Counted from the first letter of the stretch, positions 33,493 to 45,059 are shown. The stretch: DNA of 64,000 bases from Isoetes taiwanensis (GCA_021234155.1 JAJEKV010000265.1:312001-376000), one strand, 5' to 3'. Made by a program: numbers and translations. The notes: generated by a model from the letters alone, not told the origin.

Positions 33493-33602
33493 CTTGCACC
33501 CGAGGAACACAAAGTAACCGGGCTGCATTTCTTTGTGGCAATGCCAAAGACACCACAACAATAGACAAGTAAAAACAGAGGGCGGATGTTGTAGCACATG
33601 TT

Positions 33603-34170
33603 AGGAAAACTGAAATGAAGGCAAAGCCAAAGGTGGCAGCTAGATCAAATGAGATCAGTGCATGTGATGAAAACATAAAAACCTTAGAGAATGCAGTACA
33701 AGAGATTGGAAAATCAGTTTTACTTATCACAAAGAATCTGGAAGCAGTAGGAAGTGAGATGAAAGGCAATGAGAAGGCCTCTGAATTACAGAAAATGATA
33801 TTGGAAGAGGCCGAGGACAGGTTTAAGACAGCCACAAATGATTTGGCTACAAACCGGGAGGAGTTCAAGCTTAATCCAAACTGTGAGTTGGAGGCGAAAT
33901 TAAAGATTTGGAGCAGACGGTGTCCGGATGGAAACTTGGCATGGGAACAAGGTACAAAAAAGCAATGAACCCTACATCCGTTAATGAGCGGTCAAATGTA
34001 AACTCAAACTTGAGGAGGAGTTAAAAGTTCTCGAAGAAGAACAGAGACTTCTGCAATTCTACATAAACAATTTGTGGAAGCTGAAAATGGATACTCCTGC
34101 AACATTTAGCATCTCTACTATTATACGAGATAAGTTGTTAGTGGAAGATCCATTTTATACATGTTCAAAG
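33603..34170 (+). pseudogene. coiled-coil protein segment, frameshifted
   Basis: The first frame (33615-33968) is a long charged helix (NIKTLENAVQEIGKSVLLIT). Near 33900 the coding sense shifts frame to CELEAKLKDLEQTVSGWK, and again near 33995 to LKLEEELKVLEEEQRLLQFY followed by MDTPATF. Heptad spacing is kept across the shifts, so this was one coiled coil that has since decayed. It lies upstream of the phosphatase gene in the same orientation and might be its distant 5' part. I cannot link them by splice sites. Confidence 0.5.
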
Positions 34171-34218
34171 ATGTGGTGCTGAATTCAATAAAGCTTACGA
34201 GGTTAAGTTTAGCTAATC

Positions 34219-34347
34219 GAATTGCCAACATGAGTATCATATAGCTTGTTGTTCATTGTTGAGAGGAGGACAATGTATTCATGGTTGCCCGGAAAGGTGC
34301 GGAGGGTGTATTTGTGAGCTAGGTTTTGGCCATGTTGCAGGTGCTTA
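34219..34347 (+). pseudogene. Cys/His-rich (RING-like) segment
   Basis: One frame without stops reads CQHEYHIACCSLLRGGQC, then HGCPERCGGCICELGFGHVA. The spacing C-x2-EYH-x3-C..C-x3-C-x3-C-x2-C-x-C suggests a small zinc-binding domain. The EYH-x3-C core resembles RING-H2 fingers (FHxxC), but the full cross-brace is not completed. It lies between the coiled coil and the phosphatase exon, in the same orientation, followed by a stop. It may be an exon of one chimeric gene. Confidence 0.35.
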
Positions 34348-34369
34348 AAATAGTACACCAAAAAAGGAT

Positions 34370-35865
34370 GTGTTAATCCGTCCTGCAATTGAGGTCTCAC
34401 CCTTCAGGGTTCAAAGAAGGACAATGGTGCCATTTGAAGATGCACAACACCTGCAAAGTCCTATAGGAGTACAGTCAATTGTGACTGATTTGAATGCAAC
34501 AGCAGAACCACCACCACCAGTCCAAGAAGCTGTCCAAGAAGCTATAGAAGAAGCTGTAAACACAGCACCAGTTGTAAACACAGCACCAGTTGTGGAAAAA
34601 ACAACAGACCCGATTGTACACACTGAAGCACCTAAGGAAGTTGAGGGAGTAATTCCATCGGATGAGGGCAACTTGGGTGAATATTTGCCAAAAGGAAAGG
34701 GCAGAAGAACAAAGAGGGGTAAGCTGGAGGATAGCAAAGAAGTTGTTCAGGCTACAAGAAAGAGAACAAGAAGTAGCTATGCAAAAGATGCAGGAAGCAG
34801 TCTCAATCATGACACCACACCTATCGAAGTGTGTTCTGAAGAAAATGCAGAATCAGGCCCTCAAGTTTCAGGTGAGCCTGATGTTCAACAAGTGATTGCT
34901 GCCCTTAACAACCCTGGAGGGTCAGTGTGGGCATTGCTGGGCAAGCCCAGAAATAGTGTTGCTTAAAACATTGAATATTATTGATTTTCTTTTGTTGCAT
35001 TCACTGTAGGATTACCAGTTGATTCTGTTAGGTCAGAGAATCCTGCTGTTGATACAGAAAGGTTTCCACATTCAACCCATTTTTCATTTTCATCTTCATC
35101 TATTTATTCATGTAGTAATTCCTGTTGTGTAGGTATTCAGGATGTTCTAACGTACTAAATATTGATTTGGCAGCAAAAGATAAACTCATTGTCTTGGATT
35201 TAAATGGTGTGTTGGTAAAAACATTTGGTGCAAATGAACACATATGCTTGGGCGAGGATTGACAATGACATACACTAGCGTAAAAGAAAGTGATATTCGG
35301 ACCGTATGGTGTTCTTCTTGAAGACTTTGTTGAAGTGTTGTGTTGGTATATGGTCATGAATGCAACTCTCTAATGTGGAAGATGTCTTGCAAGTACTATG
35401 TCCAGATTTGAGGGACGGATTTCAATTTGTATGGGGACGGGGAAAAATGTGTGCGAGATCAGTTTTCACCACCCTAACAAACCCGGGTACGTCCGATCAT
35501 GATGAAGCACTCGGGAAAATATATGAGTCATACCCAAGATTCAAAGGTAAGACTTTGCTTCTTGATGATTCATTATACAAGTCTTACCTTAGCAGTCCCT
35601 CGAAATTCTCATGCAAGAGATGGATGTCTATGATGAAGTGCTAAAGATACTCACCCCAAAGATAGAAGAAATTTGCAGCCAAGGCGAGGAAAAAATGAAG
35701 TTACTGGTGAAGAACACACATAGATACAAGCCCTGGCCTAAGACAGATAGAAAGATTACGAAGCTATGCTTGGAAAGACTTTCTGGAAAACAATTGCAGT
35801 GGTTTGTGAAGGAGGAATTGGAGAAGGTTTATGGTGATGAAGATTGTCATTCTCCATTGCTGTGA
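34370..35865 (+). pseudogene. NIF/FCP1-type HAD phosphatase gene, spliced but broken
   Basis: Exon A (34370-34871) encodes a disordered, Pro/Val/Glu-rich then basic N-terminus (KGKGRRTKRGK) and ends TCAG|gtgagc. Exon B is 35010-35061 (GLPVDSVRSENPAVDTE), ending AG|gtttcc. Exon C (35133-35865) starts YSGCSNV and carries the phosphatase domain. The splice phases join perfectly. Motif I is KLIVLDLNGVLV (catalytic Asp; the second Asp of DxDx is replaced by Asn, as in a plant subgroup). Later come VEDVLQVLCPDLRDGFQFVW and motif-IV-like KTLLLDDSLYKSYL. The end is FVKEELEKVYGDEDCHSPLL. Three stops follow motif I (about 35269-35300), a frameshift lies near 35350, and at least one more near 35610. FCP1/SCP-like enzymes dephosphorylate Ser or Thr, classically of the RNA polymerase II tail. 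This copy cannot. Confidence 0.7.
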
Positions 35866-35869
35866 TTAA

Positions 35870-36125
35870 GCCTGAGACATTTATGATTATTGGCCTGATT
35901 GTCATTTATTTAGGCCAAGGAATCCTACACTTTTCATGTACATTCTCCATTTTATATTAATTTAAGAATGCTTTTGCTATATTGTTTATATAGTTCAATG
36001 CAGACTTGTCTATAAGTTTTTGCTATATTGTTTATATGTACTTCAATGCTGACTGCAAGGGATGCTTAAAACTTACCAAGTGCTTAAACAAAAAATTGCC
36101 AAAACACTAGGTAAAACATATATGT
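35870..36125. other. 3' flank of the phosphatase pseudogene
   Basis: AT-rich. It contains a short direct repeat around tttttgctatattgtttatatgtacttcaatgc (35968-36045) and no coding signal. Confidence 0.4.
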
Positions 36126-36129
36126 TTAG

Positions 36130-36440
36130 TACTAGGTGCAGTGCTTACTGTTATGCTATATAACTGTTTAAAGATAGTTGTTTATTGCATGTGTGCTCTT
36201 GTGTTCCAGTGCTTACTCACAAGCACTGTTGACAGTTACTTTTATGTAGTGACAGTTACTTTTATGTAGTTGCTTAACGCTAGCAGAAGTGTTAATGTCA
36301 TCAAGTGCTTACTGTCATGCAGTTAAGGTGCAGTGCTTACTGTTAAGCTATATAACTGTTTAAAGCTAGATGTTTATTGCATAAGTGCTCGTGTGTTCCA
36401 GTGCTTACTCACAAGCACTGCTGAAACTGATTAAAATGCT
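36130..36440. repeat. ~175-bp tandem duplication rich in agtgcttac
   Basis: Two copies share cagtgcttactgtta[tg]gctatataactg, ttgttcattgcat-like and ccagtgcttactcacaagcac (first near 36140-36230, second near 36310-36420). Between them gtgacagttacttttatgta is itself doubled. The word tgctta occurs about a dozen times from 36060 to 36450 and again near 37420-37440. Confidence 0.75.
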
Positions 36441-36694
36441 TAGTGTTTGAAACTAATTAAAGAGCTAGAGCACTGTTACATTCAAGCAGAATCTGAATGG
36501 ACTGTACAAGAATTCAAACTTCATAAATTTGATAGATAGACAAAAATAATATTTGATAGAGAAACAAAAAACTTTGATAGAGACAACAAAAAAAGTTTGA
36601 TAGAAACAAGATTTTTTATAAAAAAAAAGGCCCTCAGGCCAGTGTACACATGTTATAAACAAAAATTTTTACAAAAAAATTGGCCCTCGGGCCA

Positions 36695-36808
36695 GTGTCT
36701 TCTTTAGGGCAGGGGGTGTCTTCTTCAAGGGGGTGTCTTCTTCAAGGGGGTGTCTTCAAGGGGTGTCTTCTTCAAGGGGGTGTCTTCAAGGGGGTGTCTT
36801 CTTCATCT
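36695..36808. repeat. minisatellite, unit about gggggtgtcttcttcaa
   Basis: Six to seven adjoining copies of a 17-18 bp unit, with shorter variants (gggggtgtcttcaa) interspersed. It touches the 3' end of the acidic-protein gene on the other strand, whose 3' UTR it would form. Confidence 0.9.
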
Positions 36809-36833
36809 TCATGCAGATCGCAGATCTGGCCCT

Positions 36834-37309
36834 TCATTCTCCATCTGCAACACCAATAACAAAAAATTGATTAAACAAATGAAAATGAAAAATTGACTAA
36901 AGAAAACAAATGAAACATGCATACCATTTATGAGCGCCCTGAACTCCTCCAAGTCGGCCGTTTCGTCTTCAATTTCAGGATCCTCTTCTTCTTCTTGCCG
37001 GACTTCTTCATCGGACTCGTCTTCTTCTTCTTCTTCGCCTACCCATCCTTGCAGAATAGCAGTGACATATTCCTGCGAAGACATTTCCGATTCCTCATTT
37101 TCTGATTCCTCATAGGAATCAGAAGAATCGGAATTGGAATCAGAAGAATCCTCTTCAAATTGAGAGGCAGTAGAGTGGGCAGGAGAGGAGGCAGCAGAGG
37201 AGGCAAGTACTTGAGGCAAAGGTGGGAAGAGTGGAGGGAACACCTCTTCGATGCTTAGTAAGCGCCTCTTAGAGGTGACCTCCAGCTCCTCGCTGCATGC
37301 TCGCTTCAT
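36834..37309 (-). CDS. small highly acidic protein, spliced, ~131 aa
   Basis: Exon 1 runs 37309 to 36925, opening MKRACSEELEVTSKRRLL. The intron 36924-36845 has a clean GTATGC donor and a TTGCAG acceptor. The second exon adds three codons before a TGA at 36834-36836. The protein has a basic, KRR-bearing N-terminus (possible nuclear signal), a Pro/Ser/Ala stretch (PPLFPPLP, SSAASSPAHSTAS), then long runs of Ser/Asp/Glu (SSDSNSDSSDSYEESE; EEEEEDESDEE) and a conserved-looking end LEEFRALI. Reading on past the donor gives an implausible hydrophobic tail, which favours the spliced model. I do not recognise a family; acidic Ser-rich nuclear proteins such as histone or ribosome chaperones look similar. 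Low complexity reduces certainty. Confidence 0.5.
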
Positions 37310-37399
37310 GTTTCGGAATTGGAAGTGCGGAGGAATTGGGAAGGAGTGCGGCGGATTGGGAAGGAGTGCAGAAGAATTGGGCGGGGAATGGGCGGAGCG

Positions 37400-38220
37400 T
37401 GAGCTTGTGAGAAGAGCTTACGCTTAGGTGCCTAGTGCTTAAATCCTCCGCGGCTTAGGCGTCGGTGTAACGTAAAAAACCTCACACGCACTGCGTAACA
37501 ATTAATTAAAGAACCGAGGCTTAAATATTTCAGTATGACCAAATCGAATTGACACATGTCACATCGAGGAAATGCCTTGACAATATAATTTTGCCAGGAA
37601 TGTTGGTATAGTGATGGTACCAAAATAAATAATTGAATCTTATTCCAATGTCACAAATCTACATTCTTATAAACAACAATTCAATCTTCATTTCGGAAGT
37701 GCGGTCCATGCACACCACCCTTGTGCATCCTCACTATTATTAATATATATATAAAATGTGTGCTTACGTGTTTAGGTCTTTGGAATAACAAATCACTTGA
37801 AAAGAATAACATCAATTTGGTTAAGTGTCAAAGAATTACAATGTTATTGGGAGATCGGCCATAATTTTTTCATGGGTCTCTGTGAAATTTTGTACATGTC
37901 TCAGCCTTCTATTTTTTCCATATCAATTTTAGGATATCTTACCACATGGTCGTACCCCCGAGGCTTTTGGGTTGTTTTGTGAGCAACATGTACTTGAAAT
38001 TACCCAAGAATTGATAATACAATCCACTTAAGATAACCTCATGCACTCCAAATTTTGCCCCCATCCATCTTTTGTATGAATCTTCAAGTGTGCATTTGGG
38101 TTCAGGCACTTGAGGATGTAGAAGTCCACACCCTCTGAATTGTCTACCTCCGCATTCACTGCAAATTTGTCACCTACCTCTACCAATTACTGATCCATTC
38201 ATTGGCTTGTTCAAGAGTCT
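37400..38220. other. no gene recognised
   Basis: Upstream flank of the acidic-protein gene and downstream flank of the transposase-like remnant. It contains an (AT)n stretch near 37738-37755. Confidence 0.4.
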
Positions 38221-38224
38221 CATT

Positions 38225-40560
38225 TTTCTTCTCAACTCCCGGTTTTAAGTCGATTTACCTCCCACTTTCCAAATCTACCAGTATTGATGCAGAGTCCCAA
38301 TTCTCGATCCATGCAAAACAAGTAGAAACATGACAGGCATCTATGAGCAAGCCTGTTTGGTCTACTCCTGCTGACAGGTCTGATATAGTGAATCTTCTTT
38401 GTGCCTTTGAGTGTTTCAATTTCATATTCTTCCATGTTTGCCACAAATGCAAAGGTTCAATTTCCCAAAAAATATCTTTTGATCTCATCCGTTTCATCAA
38501 GTGGTAGATGGCTGAAATATGTACACGGAAATTTTACAATATCTTTAGCATGCCTCAGTTGCACACCATTGGGTTTGAGTTGTTCCATCGAAAGCAGCCT
38601 TTTGATAACAAAGACTGCACCATCATGTTCACCTTTACCATGAGCGGTGGCAAAGTAGTTCCACACTATTTCCTTGTCATTGATTGTAAAGTACCGCCTA
38701 AGAAAAAAAGGTTTTCCGACTTGAATTGTGATGAGCGTACCATCACTCCAAACCCAATGCTTCTCATACTCTATTTCCTCGTTTCCTTAAGCCATGCAAC
38801 ATGCTTTTGTAGGCGTTGTTCCACAAATAATGAGTCATGCACTTTATCATCAGAAATGTAAAAGTGAGTCTCTTTTATGATCTTCCTACCATTGTTGAGT
38901 CTATTCCCCGCTCCAACCTTCCGTTTCTTTTTTTTCTTCTTTGGACGTCTTCTTCACCTCAAGTATTGTGAACAGGAATATCAGCACTTTGTCATGTCTA
39001 TATGTTATGTGAACAAGTATAGAAACTTGGTCTCCGTATGCGGTGCATTGAGGGGCTCATTCGGATCTTGATCTTTGTAATTTTTTGCAAAAGTCAATAA
39101 TGGATACAATTGTATCTTCTCGGAAATGATGACACACACCGCTTAAACCGATTGGCACGCCAATGTGCTATGTAATTGTGTGGAACAAAAATCTGATATT
39201 ACCTTCTTCACATCCTCTTGAAACTCTTTTGGGACTTCTCTCCTTCGTACTAATCTCAAGACAGTTTGTACCTCAAAGCCTTTCTTGATCCCCTCAATTT
39301 CTCGTCTCCGGTCCACGTGTTGCTTTTCAAATGTCTTCCAAGTAACTAGTAATGAACCCGTGCCATCCATTTCCTCGTGGACATTTTCTAATTCTATCCA
39401 ACCCACATTTTTACACGCCAACATCAAGCGCTTATGATCAAACCACTCCTCATCATCACCTTTGTCGCAGATCACTTGTCTCCATAAATCACGGGTGCAC
39501 TTGATTGTATGCTCCTTGGCTGCACATTTTGGGCCGTGGCCACAAATCTCATAGTGGCAGCTTTGCAATTGTCATGAACTCCACCCGATTTTCTCAGCCG
39601 TTCAATCCCCTCGCATGATATATTCAAATTTCAAGTGGTAGATGCAACATCATGTATGCCTCTCACGCATCCTCCTTACAAAACTCTCGGTTTCAACCTC
39701 TCAAAAGTCTACAATGCAATTTTGATTTGAGGATTCTCCTCTCTAAACCCTCGAGGTAGAATTGCAACCAAGCAGTGGAAATCGTGGAATGCCAAATAAA
39801 TGCTACATATAATGAACCGTCAAGTGGGGATGAATACTTACTTGGCTGACTTCAAGAAGGTGAATTGATGTTCCATCTTTATTCCTCGCTCTCGATACAT
39901 ACCTCCTCACGCCTTTTTCTTTGTATGGAGAAACTCTTGTATTTTTCGGCCCGAGAACTTGATAACGGCTTCTATTGTAATCTAACATGCTATCCATCCG
40001 CTTCCTCCTCCCCGAACATTGACCAAGGTCCTTCCCCTTTGTTAGCTTGCACCCCTTCTTTGAAAAGCATTTGAAATTGTTTTTCCAGGGGATGCCGAAA
40101 GCAATCTGCCACTTCTGTTTGATTCAATGGCTTGACACCATTTGTACCGCCGGGCCGCCATTATCGTGGTGGACTTCCTTGCACTAAGCATGTCATGATT
40201 CCTCTCATACTTATGTTCTTGCATTGTTTCCTTCAAATTCTTCACCATTTGCTTCGGCCATAGTAACCTGCTTAGATTTCTTTATAGAAGCAATTGGTAA
40301 ATCCCTTGCCCTCCAAAGAAGACTGCCAAGGATACGGGCTTTGTCATTGTCATCAACATTTGTACTAATTTGGTTCAATACTTCATAAATTTCTCCTGAA
40401 ATTTCTCTTATTCTCATGGGTCACTGGGCCTCAATTTCTTATTCTTCTTTGAAGGCTAATCTTTAGAAGGGAATTCTTCTTCATTGCTACCTTCTTTGCA
40501 TACAATCCGCCTCTGATCTCTCTTCCTTTGCTGCATCAATGGCTCAGAATTGAACGGGAG
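38225..40560 (-). pseudogene. repetitive transposase-like protein remnant (VWSDG / HGKGEHDGA family)
   Basis: Read on the minus strand, the best block (38850-38460) gives VHDSLFVEQRLQKHVAWLKE, then KHWVWSDGTLITIQ. After that comes VWNYFATAHGKGEHDGA with a following IKRLLSMEQLKPNGVQLRHA. I remember this D-G...HGKG..DGAG..K pattern from a widespread repetitive protein family in eukaryotic genomes that behaves like a transposase. I cannot give it a standard name. Upstream, 39568-39143 encodes a Cys/His-rich start (CHYEICGHGPKC) and a conserved-looking acidic region. Further upstream (40560-39800) frames continue with stops. There are at least five frame interruptions, so the copy is dead. Confidence 0.5.
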
Positions 40561-40992
40561 AGGAATTGGGTTCATCTATCCCGATTTGTATTGCAAAATT
40601 GGTGAGGGCAAATTGTTGAATTTTGGTTCGTGCAATTTTGGAAACAATTAGTCCCTCCATTTTGCTTGAATTAAGATGGATTAGCCCGCCATCCACCTAA
40701 TATGTATGGCTGTGCATTCATGTTTTCGCACCAAACAAGCTCATGATTCTCAAATTGCCATTTGACTGGCTAAAGCGCATCCTACATGTCAATTGATCAA
40801 TCACGCACGTCGTGTTTAAAACACGCCGATTTTAAGCACTTGTAAGTGGCGTCCGGACGGTGATTTCTGCTACCCAGTACCGATTTTGCACCCTTTAGCT
40901 TAGTATTTAGCTTAAATGCTGCGTCTGTTCTACAAGACCTGAATTTTGGTCTGAAGTTTTTAGGAATGGATCATCATTTGCCCTGATTGTTG

Positions 40993-41101
40993 GTGAACCT
41001 CTGAGTCTGTCTTGGAGGATATTACAAATACTCCAATGGACCTGCATGTAAATTCTGCTACAACAGATGTTATTTACCTTATAAGTGATGAGGTTATGGA
41101 C
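40993..41101 (+). pseudogene. left part of the gene split by the Ty3-gypsy insertion
   Basis: This frame reads ESVLEDITNTPMDLHVNSAT, then TDVIYLISDEVMD, up to the exact LTR border. Across the 11-kb element the frame resumes without shift at 52207-52209 as (D)MQEYTDSENIDSALKVGE. A TGA lies just upstream, so the exon or gene start is unclear. See 52207-53957 for the rest. Confidence 0.5.
41097..41101. repeat. target-site duplication, left copy (TGGAC)
   Basis: Pairs with CGGAC at 52207-52211, four of five bases identical, as expected for an old 5-bp Ty3-gypsy duplication. Confidence 0.65.
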
Positions 41102-41687
41102 TGTTAGTCCCGCGGCCTCCCGGTATGTGACTATTCATGCATACGCCGACCACTGTGTCAAGCTCAAAGATCCTCCGGCCAACCACGGGTCGGACATCCA
41201 AGCCTCCACGAAGACTAAGCAAAGCCACGCCAGCCAAAGCCTTTGGCGGTCAACAAGAGGCGCCGCCGCACAAGTGACGGCCCGCCACCGCCCAGGCCAC
41301 AAGTGATTCTAGGCACTTCAAGAGGCACCGCCAACATTCCTCGAAATCAGGCCTCCTTCCGTGAGTCGGCACCGAGATCACCGAGTGTCTATATTGGGCC
41401 CAAGGCCATTGTACTATATATATGAGTAGAGTTAGCTCATAAGTTTTAGATGAGTTTTGAGTCTTGTCTCCTTTCAGTTTTCTCTTGGCGTAGAGCTCAT
41501 GTATTTTCATCATTGATATCAAGGAAGTTTATCATCTTTTCTCTCATTTGTTCTCGTTTCTTTCTTTTTTCTTCTTTTCAAAGAAATCCCGCTGCGGATA
41601 TAGTCCCCCTGGACTCTCCCTGCTAGATCCACGGGTCCTCACAGCAGGGTCGCTCTTCCAGAGTTCCCCAACCTGCACTCTTAAACA
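41102..41687 (+). repeat. 5' LTR of the Ty3-gypsy element
   Basis: 586 bp, from TGTTAG to ..AAACA. It contains a TATA box (tatatatatgagtagag near 41415) and a CT-rich stretch near 41540-41580. It aligns end to end with 51617-52206; the GC-rich first third has the most indels. Confidence 0.9.
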
Positions 41688-41734
41688 CCGCCGGGCCGCC
41701 GGGTCCGGGATTTTCCTACTTTTTTCTCGCCGCC

Positions 41735-43250
41735 ATGTTCCGTCTCAAGCAATTTCACGCTTTTAAGAACTCCTTTCTCGACGGGCATCTCGCTTTGAGC
41801 GCCATCAGCGTGGAAACTGCTTTCTTGGACATGTATGGATCTGCTTATGACATAGAGGGAGGCCATCTTCTGCCTAGGGCTCGGGCCCACGCCACCCACC
41901 CCTCGCGGTCCGGGCCTCGCCCCAGCCTCGCCCCCAAGCTGCAAACATTGCTCACAACTCAGCAGTCCCCTCATCATTATCAGGAGCCTTATCCCGCCAA
42001 CCTTCAACCGCATTTTCATACCCTCAACATGCCTACATCCATCATTCTTCAGGCCATCGCCCACTTCCTTCAAGAACCATCATCTCCCCGTGGGCACGGC
42101 TATCCACATGTCTCCTTTTGCGCCGCCCCTAATATCCTTTCCCCTACGCTTCCCATCGCTTCTTCCCTTTTATAACCTTACGTGATCTCAAAACCAATGC
42201 TCCTATTTCGCCAACCGCTAGCCACCCCTTCATCGTGGTCCGCCGTGCACAATGCCAAATCCACCTCAACCTCCATATCCTCACTATCCCGCTCCTCGCC
42301 CAGCCCAAAGACTTTCCCATCTACCTTTCGTGACTCTCGAAATCGACTTATCCCACCTTTGGCAACACGAAAAGGCAAACCGCTAGACCAAAGTGCTCGT
42401 GCCCACATGGAAGAATTTGAGGCTCTAGCTGTCCTAAATGGGCACGCCAAGTAACCTCAACCGAAATTTCACATCTTTTTCCACCACATCAAGGTGGTTT
42501 TCCTCATCAATGGCTCATGTCCAACAAAAGCCATTGAAACAAGACTGGTCCAAATGCGACCGCTTTTCTCTCTCATTACGGGACCACGGATGATGATCAA
42601 CTTCATCTCAAGCAACTCAATGAACTTCAACAAGAGCCCCTCGAGTCCCGCCCGGGATTTTGCGGATCGACTTCACATTCTCGCTCAAGAAGCTCAAGGA
42701 GTACCCTACACAGAGCCGCATTTTGGTCCGTTTCTCCAAGGACTTCCCTCCGCTATTCGACTCATGATCAATACTGGGCCCAAAAACTTTGGAGTGTGCT
42801 ATCGACCTTTGTCAATCACTCCGTCAATGTTTCTCCCAGGCGCGGGCTCTTCAAGAGCTCCTCGCTCATTCCACCGGCCATGGTTCCACAAACGAACTGT
42901 TTCACCTCAACACGCCAATCCACGGGCCAAGTAGCCAAACTGTGCCATATTTGCAAATATCAAGGCTATTTGGCCAATGAGTGCAACTCCACCAATGGCT
43001 CCGGCCATTGCAAGCGCCGCAACATGTGCAATCATGCCACGGAAGAGTGCACTCGCGACTCATCCCACACCGCTCCGCAACAAAATGGTTTATCAAGTAC
43101 AAAACCACACCTCGGCCCCCAAACGCACTATCAGCAGCCACCTCTTCGTGCAGCCCACGCTTAACTCTATCAAGAATGTGACCAACCACGGGGGGATCCA
43201 ACCAACGCCCTCCTTTTTGATCCTTCTAAAGCTCGCTATCACCGCCAAGA
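41735..43250 (+). pseudogene. gag of the Ty3-gypsy element
   Basis: Overlapping frames from 41735 onward carry the gag. A capsid-like segment reads DFADRLHILAQEAQGVPYTE near 42655-42720. A zinc-knuckle remnant, CHICKYQGYLANEC, lies near 42943-42985, where Tyr replaces the usual His of C-x2-C-x4-H-x4-C, with a further Cys/His cluster behind it. At least three frameshifts separate the pieces. Confidence 0.65.
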
Positions 43251-44035
43251 ATGGGGTCATACCACCACGGCGCGCCCTCAACTTCCACAAGTTCAGTCCG
43301 CCTTCCTCGCACAAATCAGACCACATCGGTCCCTTCACGGCTTACCAACTCGGCTTGCTAATGGCAAACAAGGCCCGCGACCAGTTCTCAAGAAGCCCCC
43401 AAGAGCGCCAAAGAATCACGCTTATCAACCAGCTCCAAAGAATCAACCCCTCACTGGATCAACAAGCCCAAGAGGAAATTTTTCGTGCACTTAATCCTCC
43501 CGCATACCGGTGCCAAATTGGGTTGGTCTAGTTTCACGCCGCATCAAGGCATCACGCCCCTTGACTATTATTCGGCGAAGGACACGCTAACCGCCTTTTG
43601 CAGCTTGACACCCTTCCTCATGAGGACTAAAAAAGGTTCACTTTGCACTGACTTAGAAAAGCTCATGCCAAACGTCATGCCCAAAGTTCGCCAAAGCATT
43701 TTGAATCTCATGCAAGTCGCCAAGGCGACATTGGCAAATGTTCATGCCACCACTAGAGCTCAACAAAGACAAGATCCACCTTCAACATCTCAACCTCCAC
43801 GCCTCGACATATCCCAATATTGCAGCCGAGGTTGACTTACTCAAAGAAGTTGCCGCTTCCCCCGCCACGCACTCCCCGCACTGCTGGAACCAGCCAGATC
43901 CTTTTTCTCATGTACCTCTCGAACTCCAAGAGGAGCTTGCCAAGATCAAAATTCCTTTAAGCTTGGCAACCATTTTAAAACTCATCCCGCTCTAAAGGAC
44001 CGAATTACCACTCCCAATTTTTTTTAGTTGGGGCC

Positions 44036-44220
44036 GTGGCTACCTCTACACCCACGGTCCATGCAACGGTGGGAAATCAGCAAGTCAACCATGTTCAAAT
44101 CGATGGAGGTAGTGCAGCCAATCTCATCACGGATAAACTCAAAACAAATGGGCATCACACAACTCTTTCGCGGCCCCATATGACATCAAATTGGCTAATG
44201 GCCATATCACGAGACCTCAA
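44036..44220 (+). pseudogene. retroviral-type aspartic protease domain
   Basis: The frame contains VNHVQIDGGSAANLITD near 44080-44130. The active-site triplet D-G-G with following S-A-N-L-I is the plant gypsy protease pattern (IDGGSSxNxI). It lies between gag and RT, as expected. Confidence 0.7.
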
Positions 44221-45059
44221 GGCCACACCTATTCTTCACATCAACATTGGTGATCTCCGCTTCCCATGGAATTTGAGTTTGGAAAGTCGGGCGAAGATCC
44301 GTGTGACTATGAAATGCTGGTGGGAAGACCCTTTCTCCGCCAGCAAAGAGTATCCACATCGGGCCACGGACCGCTTAGTCATCACGATGGTCATCTCAAT
44401 GCCACCATGGACTTGCAAACAGGCAGGATCATTTCCGCTGACAATGCGGAACCCTCTCTCGGCTAATCGATTCTCAAGACGCCGTAATATTTATCAAGTT
44501 CAGCTACCCCTCAAGGCGCTGCCGCCTGGCCCATCCTACCCCTCAATATGCCGATCCTTGGGGAGAAATGACTCTTGATCGTGACCAGGCCGGGCTGCCT
44601 TGCTTGACCCTCTACCCGCTCCTTGCAATCAATCCAACGCTGATCACTTTTCAGATCCCCGACACTCCTCGCAACTCCCCGCTGATGTACACGCTAGCCA
44701 TGAAGCAACCACCGCTAGATGAAACCGAAAGCAACCTCTCTTTTTCACCACGCAGTGCCACGCGATCCAGTTATGCTCCAACCTCCTGCACACATTGTCC
44801 AGATAATCGGAAGTCATACCCCATATTCAGACTCAAGTCGATTGTGGATGTTGGCAACAATCAACCGGTCAAGATTGCCGCGAACCTTCCGCTCCTTATC
44901 GTAATGTGGCCACGCTGCTCAAAAAATTCAAACACATTTTCGCACCGGAGTTACAAAGATCTTCTGGGAATCAACAAAAGCTTGGGGAACTCACCATTCC
45001 TACCAAATCTGATGCACCACCAGTGTAGCAACGCAAGATGTGCTCAACCCTAATTACCG

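Noticed and set aside
36809-37309. Unspliced 166-aa version of the acidic protein with a hydrophobic tail
   Set aside because: The hydrophobic tail is translated intron, with GTATGC at its start and TTGCAG at its end; the spliced form is more plausible.
41250-41522. Minus-strand and plus-strand ORFs inside the gypsy LTRs
   Set aside because: They occur within non-coding LTR sequence and are not conserved between the two LTR copies.
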